A stretch of 42,910 bases of DNA, from NCBI GenBank assembly GCA_030998015.1, contig JARWMV010000122.1, forward strand, positions 1 to 42,910, written 5' to 3'. The position numbers and the translations under genes are program-made. The stretch comes from Ceratorhiza oryzae-sativae (Eukaryota > Basidiomycota > Agaricomycetes > Cantharellales > Ceratobasidiaceae). Of the stretch, positions 20,269 to 29,266 are shown one piece after another; positions within the stretch are counted from its first letter, which is position 1, and every line of letters starts with the position of its first letter. The notes below the pieces were generated by a model. It made no database searches. It saw nothing but the letters and a program-made list of their open reading frames with translations, and was not told where the DNA came from.

Positions 20269-23200
20269 CTAGTTAGTTACTTTATGAGAAAGCCATACTT
20301 TAACTGAATAAGTACCTAATTTATTTTTAGCAGTAAATGTTGAGCAATCACTTAGGTTGTTATATCCTTTTGCGAATCCTCCTCTTTCAACAAAAGTCAC
20401 CGTATTTTTCATGGCGTTCAAATTTATCATACAGTTGAACAAAGATATTAATCCAAAAATGTTTCCAAAAACACCCCCAAACATGTGCAGCTACGCTGCA
20501 TTGTTTGGGGGTGGTTTTGGATCCTTCCATTTCATCCTAAGATTGGCTGTGGGTTATTAGAACAAAATCAAAAAATTAGCAAGTTTAAAATTAATAATTA
20601 CCATTCTCTGTTTCGATTCATACCTGATTTTAATTTTAAGATTTCATTGAAACCTTCAGGACTTCGATGCTTCTTACTTTTAATAATGTCAGCTGCTTTT
20701 TTAAAATCAATAAAGTCTAAGCTTTTAATTCCGACTATTCCATACTTTTCGAAAAATGGTATTATTAAATTAACAACATCTAAAAATTTAGTAATTTGTA
20801 TACCGACGGGAGATTGACGTCTGCCCCCCAAACATCAATCCTTGACATTTCCTAAGGAATTGTCAAGGAATAGCAGTTTGGGGGGTCGACGGTTTCACCT
20901 GAAATGTAATAACTCTTAGAAATAGTTACTACTGAAGGATCTACCAATTCAGTATGACCCGTGCACGCCTGCGAACGCCTTGGCTTGCCAAGGCGGCCCT
21001 GGCGTGCGCGCGGCTCGCCGCGAACGCGGCCTCGTTAACAATGCCCACGGGTCGTTGACCCTCCGCTTTATTACCCCTGCCAAGACGTGCGCTAAAGCGC
21101 AGTTCTCTAGGCAGGGCGGCTGAAATCTTGGGTTACACCTAAGATTTTAGCCGATAGAGCGGGGGCCCGCGCGCGTTAGTTGCTGGTGGGACTTGTCCCA
21201 CCAACCAACGTGAGCAATCGCAACCGTTTGCGATTGCTAGTGCGCGGCATAATATCGATATTTAGCCGCCGGCTGAAAATGACGAACGGTCGTCATTTTC
21301 TACGAGGGAATCTTTAGGATTCCCTCTAACGCCGGCGGGACTTTAAGAAAAGAGCTATCCCTTCAATAAGGTCCTTCTCTCTAATATTTAAAATTATGCT
21401 AAATTTCAACCTTACGTTATCGACCGCATTAGCAACCGAATTAGATGGGCTAGTAATAATTTGGAAGGAGCTTTCACCACTGGCAAATCCAGCCAGCCAA
21501 TTTGGGTCACTGATACCTTTAAAAACATAATTAGGTCTATTAACAGGAACAATATTTGGGAAAGCTTTTTTCAAGCTATCGGAAAGACCCCAGTTTAGAG
21601 AACTTCTTAAAGCTACTAAACTTAACATACCTTCCGATGTCAAATGTTTCCGCGCGCGTTAGTTGCTGGTGGGACTTGTCCCACCAACCAACGTGAGCAA
21701 TCGCAACCGTTTGCGATTGCTAGTGCGCGGCATAATATCGATATTTAGCCGCCGGCTGAAAATGACGAACGGTCGTCATTTTCTACGAGGGAATCTTTAG
21801 GATTCCCTCTAACGCCGGCGGGACCCGTGCACGCCTGCGAACGCCTTGGCTTAAGCCAAGCAAGCTTGGCTCATATTGACCTTAAGGTCAATAATCAAGC
21901 CAAGGCGGCCCTGGCGTGCGCGCGGCGTCTGATTCCGAGGTACCCTGGAACTGAAAGTTCCAGGGTACCTCGCAATACCTCGCCGCGAACGCGGCCTCGA
22001 TAACCATACCCACGGGTCAACAGCATGTATTTATATATAAATACAATGCTGGTTGACCCTAAGCGGGGGGTATGATTTCAAAACATTGTTTAAATATTAA
22101 AAAGTCAATTGACTTGGCTGAAATAAGTGGATATTTGTCAAAATGATCAACAATTACTTGCAATCCTTTAACAGACGTCACAGAAAACATCGCCAAGCCA
22201 TTTTTAGATGTTCTGATTGTACCTACACCTAATGTGTATCTCAATTTTTCTAATAAAGCCATATCCTTAATATGTAAATTCATTGAAAAACTTATTGACC
22301 CGTGCACGCCTGCGAACGCCCTGGCTTAAGCCAAGCAAGCTTGGCTCATATTGACCTTAAGGTCAATAATCAAGCCAAGGCGGCCCTGGCGTGCGCGCGG
22401 CGTCTGATTCCGAGGTACCCTGGAACTGAAAGTTCCAGGGTACCTCGCAATACCTCGCCGCGAACGCGGCCTCGATAACCAAACCCCTCGGGTCTACGCG
22501 CATCGGCTGAAATCTTGGGTTACACCTAAGATTTTAGCCGATAAGCGGGGTATTGATACTTTCCATTTAGTTTTCATTTTAGAGCTTGGACTAATTGTAA
22601 TAGTAAAGCAGCCCTCTGCGTCGGTAAGTCCTGACACCAACCACGGATTTAGAACAGGTTCTTGAATAGAAGTAGAAAATAGTGCTTTGTTTAACTGGTT
22701 AGAAGGGATTTTGAATTGATAGTTTCTTTCGAAACCCATTAGAGTACACCTTAATTGCATTGTATTTATAGTAGGTCTAATGCAATAACTACCGTCTACT
22801 CGTTGCTCTTTTACAGCCTCGATTGATTGCGAGACTGATTTAGATCCGCGATAACCCATTTCATTTTCATTCATCCTATGGCTTGTTACCGTACCTGGGT
22901 AATTACTCCAGCCACTTATAGTGTTTCCACTATAGCTTGGTACCATAGGCTTTAGGGTGTCCCCGGAGTTTGATAGTTTCACCCACTCAAGTGTCTTCCC
23001 AAGACACTCTGCAGGTACAATGTTTTGAGTTATAAGTCTACCCGCTAATCTTATTTTAATTCCGTTAAGGATAGTAGCCATTTGAGTAAATTCGATTAGA
23101 TTACTATTTCTATTTAAATTTTTATTTATGACTGCTCGTGAAAATAGCATATCTTCTATTTTATAGAATTTATAATCTTTACCATTTAATCCAATAAGTT

Positions 23201-26200
23201 GAGCTAAGATTTTACTGTCTTTGAAAGGGTTGTATAATCTCACTAATTGCAATTTAACATTTTTACCGAATAATTTACTTAAAACAACTAATAATTTTTG
23301 AGTTCTAATAGAGTTAAAAAGAAATTTCTCAGTTCCTAAATTAAATAAGCTTGTAGTGTGGTGATTTTTAACCGTTGTCATCAAATTCATGGTTTCAAAT
23401 TTATCTTGCAACTAAATAGTTTTATTGTTTTCTACCTCTGTTCATTCCGGACTTAATTTTTCTAATTTCCTCTAACCCTTCAATAGCCCCCCAATGCGTT
23501 ACCAAGCCTGTAAGGCCAGCGTATTGGGGGGGCTATCACCCCCCCAAACAATGCAGCGTAGCTGCATTAGTTTGGGGGGTCAAATGTTAGATGAGCTCCG
23601 GAACTTTTTAGGTCAGCTATTCTACACCAATCTAAAAAATCCAAAATTTTAAGACCCAAAAGAGGGTATTTATTACCCTAACCCTGTCGTCAGCGTGTAC
23701 AAGTACACGCTGCTAGGGAACCTCTTCCCCTCCGCGCTCTTTGATCGCCCGCAGGGCGGCCTAAGCGCGGAGTGCTTCGGAGCCGTCTGTGTACGGCTTA
23801 AGCCGCACACAGACGTCTCCTCTACAAGCGTGAAATTGTTGCACGTACGTGCAACAACTTCTAGGGGACGGGTCAAGAATGGTATAATTTTATCACTTAA
23901 GTCTGAGAATCTTTTTTATCTTTCTCAACTTTTCATGCAGCCCTCCATTGGCTCAAAAACAACCAAAAGAGGGGTTCGAGAATAAATATCCAACTCTCTG
24001 ATCGCGCCTTTAGGCGCGGCCTAAGCGCTGAGGACTCCTAAATTGGGGGTGATTTGCGCAGGCAAATCTACACCCCCAATTTGGGGAAATAAATTTAAAG
24101 GCCCGCCGGCGTTAGAGGGAATCCTAAAGATTCCCTCGTAGAAAATGACGACCGTTCGTCATTTTCAGCCGGCGGCTAAATATCGATATTATGCCGCGCA
24201 CTAGCAATCGCAAACGGTTGCGATTGCTCACGTTGGTTGGTGGGACAAGTCCCACCAGCAACTAACGCGCGCGGGCATCATGGATGGCATGATGTCTTTT
24301 AACAGAAACTGCAAAACAGCCAATGATTTTTGCGGAATTCGTATTTTGTAACCGTCCCGGTCTTTATTAATAGTGCATTTGAGATCCCATTTCTCATTTA
24401 GAGTTTTGGCCAATAGTTCGACTTCTTCTATTGTAAAACCTTGAGTATGTAATATTACTACATGGAAAGTATTACAAAAACTACCATCGTCTGCCAGCCA
24501 ATAGGCCAAAGACAAAGGCCTCCCAATGCGTTACCAAGCCTGTAAGGCACGCCCTACGGGCCAGCGTATTGGGAGAGCCTTTACCCCCCCAAACAATGCA
24601 GCATAGCTGCATCAGTTTGGGGGGTCAAAGGTGTAAGCAGCTCTTTTATGTTAGCCGGAACAATTTTTTTCCCTGAAGAATAGAATAGTTCGTACAGCTC
24701 ATTAAAACAAGGTAAAGAGTAAGTATAAAAGGTTACTCGAGAATAAATCATTCCCGTCACTTTGTGAGCTGACATATTAAAGACTTTAGGTTCTGAGCTG
24801 CAATAATCCTTAAATAGAAAGTACAAATGGTCTAAATAGTCTTTGTGAACAGTACCTTGTGAAAACATTAATCTAGCATTTACACCTTGTTTCTGAATGT
24901 TTATATCGCCCAGGCAAAGGTATTGCGAGGTAGCCTGGACCCCAGAGGTTCCAGGCTACCTCGGAATCAGGCGCCCTATTAAAATATCTCTTAATTCCGA
25001 GGTTAGTGAAATGGATTCTCTTTCAACCTTCTTTAAACTTAACCGCCGTAAGGGTTTATCATCAGCCGGTTTAACGGGGACTAAAGACATAATTCCTACA
25101 CAGAAATCAATAGGCTGAATATATTCGGCAATAAGCAATAAAGCACTTAACAACGCAATAATTGTTATTGCGGTTTTGGCTTTTGCCTTTAAGATTAAGA
25201 AAAGTATTGCAATTACAGAATTTTTGGAGTTAATAAATAAAATAACTCCGCTCCCTGGATCTCTAGAGATCCAGGAGGCGGAGTTAGCTACTGCCCCCCA
25301 AACATGTGCAGCTACGCTGCATTGTTTGGGGGGTCAATGGCGACATTGCAATTATTGGGGGTCTACAGCGGCTAACACGGATAATAAAAATTTGTTCACC
25401 ATGTTGGGTTTTATTTTAAATTGTGCCTATGCTTTCGCATTTCTAATTATTTCCTCCACTAGACTTAGTCTAGTTAGAATCTAAACATGTACGTTTACAT
25501 ACAGGCTACTACTCGACTACTAGAATTTTAACCCGTACGAAAAAATTTTAGAAAAAGGCTGGATCCAATATAAGAATAAATTAGCTCTATTCCAAAAACC
25601 AAGAGAAAAGTTATTTTTATACAGGATGGGTTTTACCCTGAAACTTAAATTAAACTAGGCTAAAGAATTTAGTGCTCCATCTAGCAAAAACTTTATTTTT
25701 GTTTGTTTCCCCAAATTGGGGGTGTAGATTTGCCTGCGCAAATCACCCCCAATTTAGGAGTCCTCAGCGCTTAGGCCGCGCCTAAAGGCGCGATCTGAGA
25801 GTTGGATTTGTTGTAAACCTTCAATAGCCCCCCAATGCGTTACCAAGCCTGTAAGGCACGCCCTACGGGCCAGCGTATTGGGGGGCTATCACCCCCCCCA
25901 AACAATGCAGCGTAGCTGCATTAGTTTGGGGGGTCAATTGTCAAATGAGCTCCCTGACCCATAAGATCAACTATTTGTTCAAATAACAATAAATCTGCAC
26001 GTTTTTGAGTTAGAAGTGGATATTCTGTAAAATGAGGTATTATAATATTTTTTAAATCTTTACGGTTAGCTACTGAATATCCGCCGGCGTTAGAGGGAAT
26101 CCTAAAGATTCCCTCGTAGAAAATGACGACCGTTCGTCATTTTCAGCCGGCGGCTAAATATCGATATTATGCCGCGCACTAGCAATCGCAAACGGTTGCG

Positions 26201-27631
26201 ATTGCTCACGTTGGTTGGTGGGACAAGTCCCACCAGCAACTAACGCGCGCGGGCCCCCGCTCTATCGGCTAAAATCTTAGGTGTAACCCAAGATTTCAGC
26301 CGCCCTGCCTAGAGAACTGCGCTTTAGCGCACGTCTTGGCAGGGGTAATAAAGCGGAGGGTCAACGACCCGTGGGCATTGTTAACGAGGCCGCGTTCGCG
26401 GCGAGCCGCGCGCACGCCAGGGCCGCCTTGGCAAGCCAAGGCGTTCGCAGGCGTGCACGGGTCATATTATTCGTAGTATCTACTCGAATTGTACCAACTC
26501 CTCCAAAAAATTCTGGTAACTGGCCCAATAATTCCTTATCTCTGATATTTAATCCAACCCCAAATTGGGGGTGTAGATTTGCCTGCGCAAATCTTGGACC
26601 CTCCAGCCTGTTTTGTAACTGGTATCTTTGTAAATTGAAGTAGAAAAAGAACCCTCAGCGTCGACTAACCCTGAGACAAAGTAAGGATTAAGTTTTGCTT
26701 TTTCATGACTTGATGTAGAAAAATTTGAACTATTTAATTGTTTAGAAGGGATTTTGATAAGATAGTTTCTTTCGAAACCCATTAGAGTACACCTTAATTG
26801 CAATGTAAATGCTACTAAAGCATCGCAATAACTACCGTCTACTCGTTGCTCTTTTACAAATATTGTAACTACTAAGAATAAACAAAAACATTTCACTAAG
26901 GTAATTAAAATATCTGACTTAGATCCGCGATTGCCCATTTCTCTTTCGATCATATTAAAACTTGTTACTATACATGAGTGATTAGTTCATCCACACATAA
27001 ACTTTCGAATATGGCTTAGTATTTTAATCTTTAGGGTGTCCCCGGAGTTTGATAGTTTTCCCCATAATGGAGTTTTCCCAGAACTCCAAACAGGTTTAAA
27101 TCTTGACTTTTCAGTTGGAATTGCCCCTAGAATAGGTGAGTAATCTGGGTCTTCTAGCCGCGCTAGAGAATGGGGTCCTTTTGATTCGGTGATCGGCTGT
27201 AGCCTTATTTGATTTTCAGTGTCGGCTAAAGTCGATAAATTAGCCGTGCTATGTCGCGGCATTGTCGGAGCATAGTATGATTTCAGATTTTGTTCTGTAA
27301 AGTAAAAACATAAGCTTATTATAACAGTTCTAGGCGTAATAGCATAAAAAGGTGTGCTAATTAGAGAAGACAATCTAAGGTAAAAATTTGTTATAATTTT
27401 ATTTGCTTTTTTTCTGTTAGCATGTTCCGTAGAAGCTCCTAAGGAAGAAAAGTTATATGACAATCCTTGCCCGGCATATAGAGAAGCCGAACTAAAGCTT
27501 GGGTTAATTACTTTTTTTAATAGATGGCTTGTAGCCACATTATCAGGGCTAAACCCGATATTGCTTGGCTTAGGGTTTGGTACTGCGCTTTCAGCGCTAA
27601 AGCCGTTAGTTAGATTTGGATTATTTTTCAT
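20269..27631 (-). CDS. rps3: Mitochondrial ribosomal protein S3 (Rps3), three exons
   Basis: Rps3 is a protein of the small mitoribosomal subunit. Exons, in transcription order, are 27098-27631 (178 codons), 23019-23411 (131 codons) and about 20269-20418 (49 codons plus stop). Exon 1 holds FYLRLSSLISTPFYAITPRTV (ISTP-F-TP-V signature). Exon 2 holds VKLQLVRLYNPFKDSKILAQ and LNGIKIRLAGRLITQNI, the best-conserved Rps3 blocks. Exon 3 ends TFTAKNKLGTYSVKVWLSHK. The joins are in phase 0 and keep T-before, G-after at both introns; the exon 3 start is the least certain. About 358 aa is normal for fungal mitochondrial Rps3. It lies on the same strand as the tRNA cluster upstream. Confidence 0.85.
20957..21338 (-). 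repeat. Family B1 + A block, B1 carrying a nested hairpin
   Basis: B1 at 20957-21166 has an extra hairpin CCCTGCCAAGACGTGCGC / GCGCAG...GGCAGGG at about 21074-21117 that is absent from 19751-19915 but present at 26304 and 32862. A is at 21167-21338. Confidence 0.88.
21650..21821 (-). repeat. Family A element
   Basis: 172 bp, inserted just upstream (on the minus strand) of KHLTSEGM in the rps3 intron 2 endonuclease; adjoins B2. Confidence 0.93.
21822..22074 (+). repeat. Family B2 element adjoining A
   Basis: CCCGTGCACG ... GGGGGG with the GACCTTAAGGTC, GGTACCCTGGAAC and AT hairpins. Confidence 0.85.
22299..22556 (+). repeat. Family B2 element with 6-bp target duplication and nested stem
   Basis: TATTGA occurs at 22293-22298 and 22551-22556. 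The AT hairpin of other B2 copies is replaced by the CGGCTGAAATCTTGGG / CCTAAGATTTTAGCCG stem usually found in B1, so modules are exchanged between families. Confidence 0.9.
23481..23580 (-). repeat. Family C element in the rps3 intron 1 endonuclease
   Basis: Inserted between GAHLTF and EGLEEI. The flanks are ATTTG and ATTG, so only a partial match is left. A sister C sits at the equivalent point of the first protein half (25822-25934). Confidence 0.82.
23684..23877 (+). repeat. Family D composite hairpin element
   Basis: Runs of hairpins: AGCGTGTAC / GTACACGCT, CTCCGCGCTCTTTGATCG / CGGCCTAAGCGCGGAG, GTCTGTGTACGGCTTAAG / CCGCACACAGAC, GTTGCACGTACGTGCAAC, ending GGGGACGGGTCAAG. Full copies are at 35850-36052 and 39053-39258; partial ones at 33217-33306, 36366-36505 and 41298-41434. 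Confidence 0.88.
23990..24086 (-). repeat. Family G double hairpin
   Basis: Same unit as 728-825, inside rps3 intron 1. Confidence 0.85.
24103..24274 (+). repeat. Family A element
   Basis: 172 bp, inserted after DIMPSMM near the 3' end of the nested LAGLIDADG_2 frame. Confidence 0.93.
24275..25153 (-). pseudogene. LAGLIDADG_2-type endonuclease nested in rps3 intron 1 (interrupted)
   Basis: Same family as the nad2 intron 1 endonuclease. Pieces: SLTSELRDILIGRLI (about 25010-24960), QGTVHKDYLDHLYFLFKDYC (about 24860), [17 protein letters not shown] and KELLTPL (24740-24626), then SLAYWLADDGSF, GFTIEEVELLAKTL, LKCTINKDRDGYKIRIP and DIMPSMM (24512-24275). A GGTAGCCTGGACC hairpin (about 24917-24960), C (24513-24625) and A (24103-24274) interrupt it. 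Deleting C with one CCTTTG gives ELLTPLSLAYW. I could not find a separate group I core, so it may be a free-standing endonuclease gene inserted into the older one. Confidence 0.8.
24513..24625 (-). repeat. Family C element with 6-bp target duplication
   Basis: CAAAGG at 24513-24518 and 24626-24631. It lies at the same codon position as the C element of the nad2 intron 1 endonuclease. Confidence 0.9.
25485..25708. other. AT-rich stretch inside rps3 intron 1
   Basis: No readable protein piece. It contains small stems such as ATGTACGTTTACAT and ACTAGACTTAGTCTAGT. It could be remnants of an intron core belonging to the nested endonuclease, but I cannot show that. Confidence 0.3.
25709..25805 (+). 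repeat. Family G double hairpin
   Basis: Same unit as 728-825. It interrupts the endonuclease just after GLQQI. Confidence 0.85.
25822..25934 (-). repeat. Family C element with target duplication
   Basis: CAAT at 25822-25825 and 25935-25938. Deletion with one copy gives A-H-L-T-I-E-G-L-Q-Q-I in frame. Confidence 0.88.
26081..26461 (+). repeat. Family A + B1 block
   Basis: A at 26081-26252 and B1 with the nested CCCTGCC hairpin at 26253-26461. It lies between VDTTNN and SVANRKDLK of the endonuclease. Confidence 0.9.
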
Positions 27632-28235
27632 TTATTTTTATTATTAAAGGATAAGATACGGTAACACAGTATTAATTTTTTTTTTGGTAAAATAAATACT
27701 GCAGCTACGCTGCAGTACTCCAAATTGTTTATGGGCTGTAAGTCCTTAAAACTTTTGGTTGAATAAAAAAAACATGATTTGTATGTACGTCAGCAAATTA
27801 ATTTTTCCTCCTCTTCCCTTTCAGCATCTACCCCCCAAACAATGCAGCGCAAGCTGCATATGTTTGGGGGAAGAGACCGCTGCCGCTGTTAGATCGCTCT
27901 ATCTTACCCGTGCCCGCCTACGATCGCAGCTTAAGCTGCGGCCCTGGCGTGCGCGGGCTCGCGGCCAGAGGGGCCGCCTCGAGCACAACCTCGGAATCAG
28001 GCGCCTCCCGTGGTGGATGGGCCCGAGCGTAGCGACGGTCCTCACCACCACGGGGGGTACGATAGAACGGCCGATTGCGGCAGCGTACTCCTAATTTTAT
28101 CGCTTACGCGATAAAATTGGGGTAAATTTATTTCTTTAGTTTGTTTTTGGGTTCATCAGCCAAAATTATATCCTCCCTCAGCAGTGCGCAAAGGGAACCA
28201 TTTGCGCGGTAGGCTAAATAGCCTCGGTTTTATGA
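27632..28235. other. Spacer between rps3 and tRNA-Met
   Basis: No gene. It holds a conserved AAGGATAAGATACGGTAACA segment (about 27640-27662, repeated at about 35538-35560) just upstream of the rps3 ATG on the minus strand; a CTGCAGTACTCCAAATTG module (27703-27750) also at 31063-31110 and 34532-34585; a hairpin CCCCCCAAACAATGC / GCATATGTTTGGGGG; and an H module (27990-28090) shared with 31400-31500. Confidence 0.5.
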
Positions 28236-28487
28236 CCCGTGCACGCCTGCGAACGCCTTGGCTTAAGCCAAGCAAGCTTGGCTCATATTGACCTTAAGGT
28301 CAATAATCAAGCCAAGGCGGCCCTGGCGTGCGCGCGGCGTCTGATTCCGAGGTACCCTGGAACTTAAAGTTCCAGGGTACCTCGCAATACCTCGCCGCGA
28401 ACGCGGCCTCGATAACCATACCCCTCGGGTCAACAGCATGTATTTATATATAAATACAATGCTGGTTGACCCTAAGCGGGGGTATGA
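28236..28487 (+). repeat. Family B2 element with 5-bp target duplication, intergenic
   Basis: TATGA at 28231-28235 and 28483-28487. It shows that B2 duplicates its target outside endonuclease genes as well. Confidence 0.9.
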
Positions 28488-29194
28488 TACAAAAACGACC
28501 TCTACTGAGGGACCTAATCACAAGATGGTGGCGTGTCCTCTAGCTGAAATTGTTGCACGTACGTGCAACAACTTCACGCTTGAGGCGGAACTACCCACCT
28601 ACCGATTAATAAGGGGGATACCGTTTTCATTTTTCGGGCGGTTTGAAAAATATAAATTTCGGAGAACGGAGAAAATAAAATAAGGCTAATTTGAAGAAAT
28701 AGTTCCTGGCACTAAGATCGCCGTACTTAGTACGGGCTTTACTGCCCGCGCTGAGCCAACTTTCACAGCAGATGGATCGTCTTATCATTGATCGACCCTA
28801 TGGCCGAAATCCTAGGATTTCGGCAGGGTAAAGTACCAGAATAAATCGTCCTGGCCAGAGATCTCAGGCGAAGCGATTTTGGGTTAAGAAATGTCAACAA
28901 CATTTCTATACACGGGGTTAATAGCAATTTATTTTTCGCTAATACTCTTTTCTTGCCACGCGCTGTGTGCGCGCCTAAAAGTGAAGCGTGCACTAGTGCA
29001 AACTGCTATTTTGGCAGAAAAAAGTACTGCGGTTAAAGTTATAATTTTATTTTACTCTAACTTCTCTTTTATGATATTTTATCGGTACTTTGTACTAGTT
29101 TATGATGACGAATTTTGACTGAGCCCTTCGAGGCTGAAGTAAAAAACGTTTCGGAAATCCCCTCTGGTAAATTTTTAATCAAGATAATTTACGA
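28488..29194. other. Spacer with isolated hairpins
   Basis: GTTGCACGTACGTGCAAC stem (28551-28568), GCCGAAATCCTAGGATTTCGGC (28803-28824) and GCACTAGTGC. A small frame 28891-29118 (75 codons) is not similar to anything I know and overlaps these stems, so I do not call it a gene. Confidence 0.4.
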
Positions 29195-29266
29195 GCCGAA
29201 AAAAGGAATTGAACCCTTATTACACCGACATGAGCGATGAGTTTTAACCACTTAAACTATTTCAGC
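29195..29266 (-). tRNA. trnM: tRNA-Met (CAT)
   Basis: 72 nt. Acceptor GCTGAAA / TTTCGGC with one G-U pair; anticodon stem CATCG / CGGTG; loop CTCATGT, so anticodon CAT; T arm AAGGG-TTCAATT-CCTTT. I cannot tell initiator from elongator (or lysidine-modified Ile). Confidence 0.88.

Larger units (their letters stand above)
20419..23018 (-). other. Group I intron 2 of rps3
   Basis: It starts after the ATT codon of LITQNI. The core is recognised by the run translated as KLSNSGDTLK (AACTCCGGGGACACCCTAAAG), then GAAATGGGTTATCGCGGATC and AAGAGCAACGAGTAGACGG, typical of fungal introns carrying I-OnuI-like frames. The first 29 bases align without gaps to those of rps3 intron 1 (both have ACCTG and CTTGGGAA / CTGGGAA P2-like hairpins), so the two are related. 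The 3' end at 20419 is inferred. Confidence 0.75.
20598..23018 (-). pseudogene. I-OnuI-like LAGLIDADG endonuclease in rps3 intron 2 (interrupted)
   Basis: A double-motif LAGLIDADG_1 protein continuing in frame from exon 2. The pieces in order are NPWLVSGLTDAEGCFTITI (about 22655), MKTKWKVSI | SFSMNLHIKDMALL ... VIVDHFDKYPLISAKSIDFL (22307-22080), TSEGMLSLVALRSSLNWGLS and PNWLAGFASGESSFQI (21640-21470), TELVDPSVVTISKSYY (about 20950-20900), and VVNLIIPFFEKYGIVGIKSLDF to the stop at 20598. B2, A and B1 elements and a C-like hairpin separate them. Removing the B2 element at 22299-22556 with one TATTGA restores KVSISFSMNL. All main domains are still readable. Confidence 0.82.
23422..26953 (-). 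pseudogene. I-OnuI-like LAGLIDADG endonuclease in rps3 intron 1 (degenerate)
   Basis: Pieces in order: NPYFVSGLVDAEGSFSTSI (about 26690), LNIRDKELLGQLPEFFGGVG (about 26550-26490), RKDLKNIIIPHFTEYPLLTQ to MGQGAHLTIEGLQQI (26070-25806), RFSDLSDKIIPF (about 23915-23880), KYPLLGLKILDFLDWCRIA (about 23680-23625) and EGLEEIRKIKSGMNRGRKQ with stop TAA at 23422-23424. The middle, including the second LAGLIDADG motif, is not found; a LAGLIDADG_2 frame and hairpins occupy the space. There is a TAA before RFSDLSD. TGA stands where relatives have Trp in the segment MCG-W-TNHSCIV (about 26987). Confidence 0.75.
23412..27097 (-). other. Group I intron 1 of rps3
   Basis: It begins after TTT of EKSRF and ends with the G at 23412 before TTG CAA GAT. 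The core again shows AACTCCGGGGACACC, GGGCAATCGCGGATC and AAGAGCAACGAGTAGACGG. It is 3.7 kb long because two endonuclease frames and many hairpin elements lie inside. Exon 2 begins with GATAAATTTGAA a few bases in, and a closely similar GATAAATTTGAAC lies at the 3' end of intron 2, consistent with related introns using related target sites. Confidence 0.78.

Noticed and set aside
27637..27662. AAGGATAAGATACGGTAACA as an rRNA fragment (similar to GGATTAGATACCC)
   Set aside because: Only a short resemblance, no flanking rRNA helices, and it occurs twice as part of a spacer module.
28891..29118. 75-codon frame with hydrophobic N-terminus
   Set aside because: No recognisable family, overlaps hairpins, and lies on the opposite strand to neighbouring genes; no support beyond being open.
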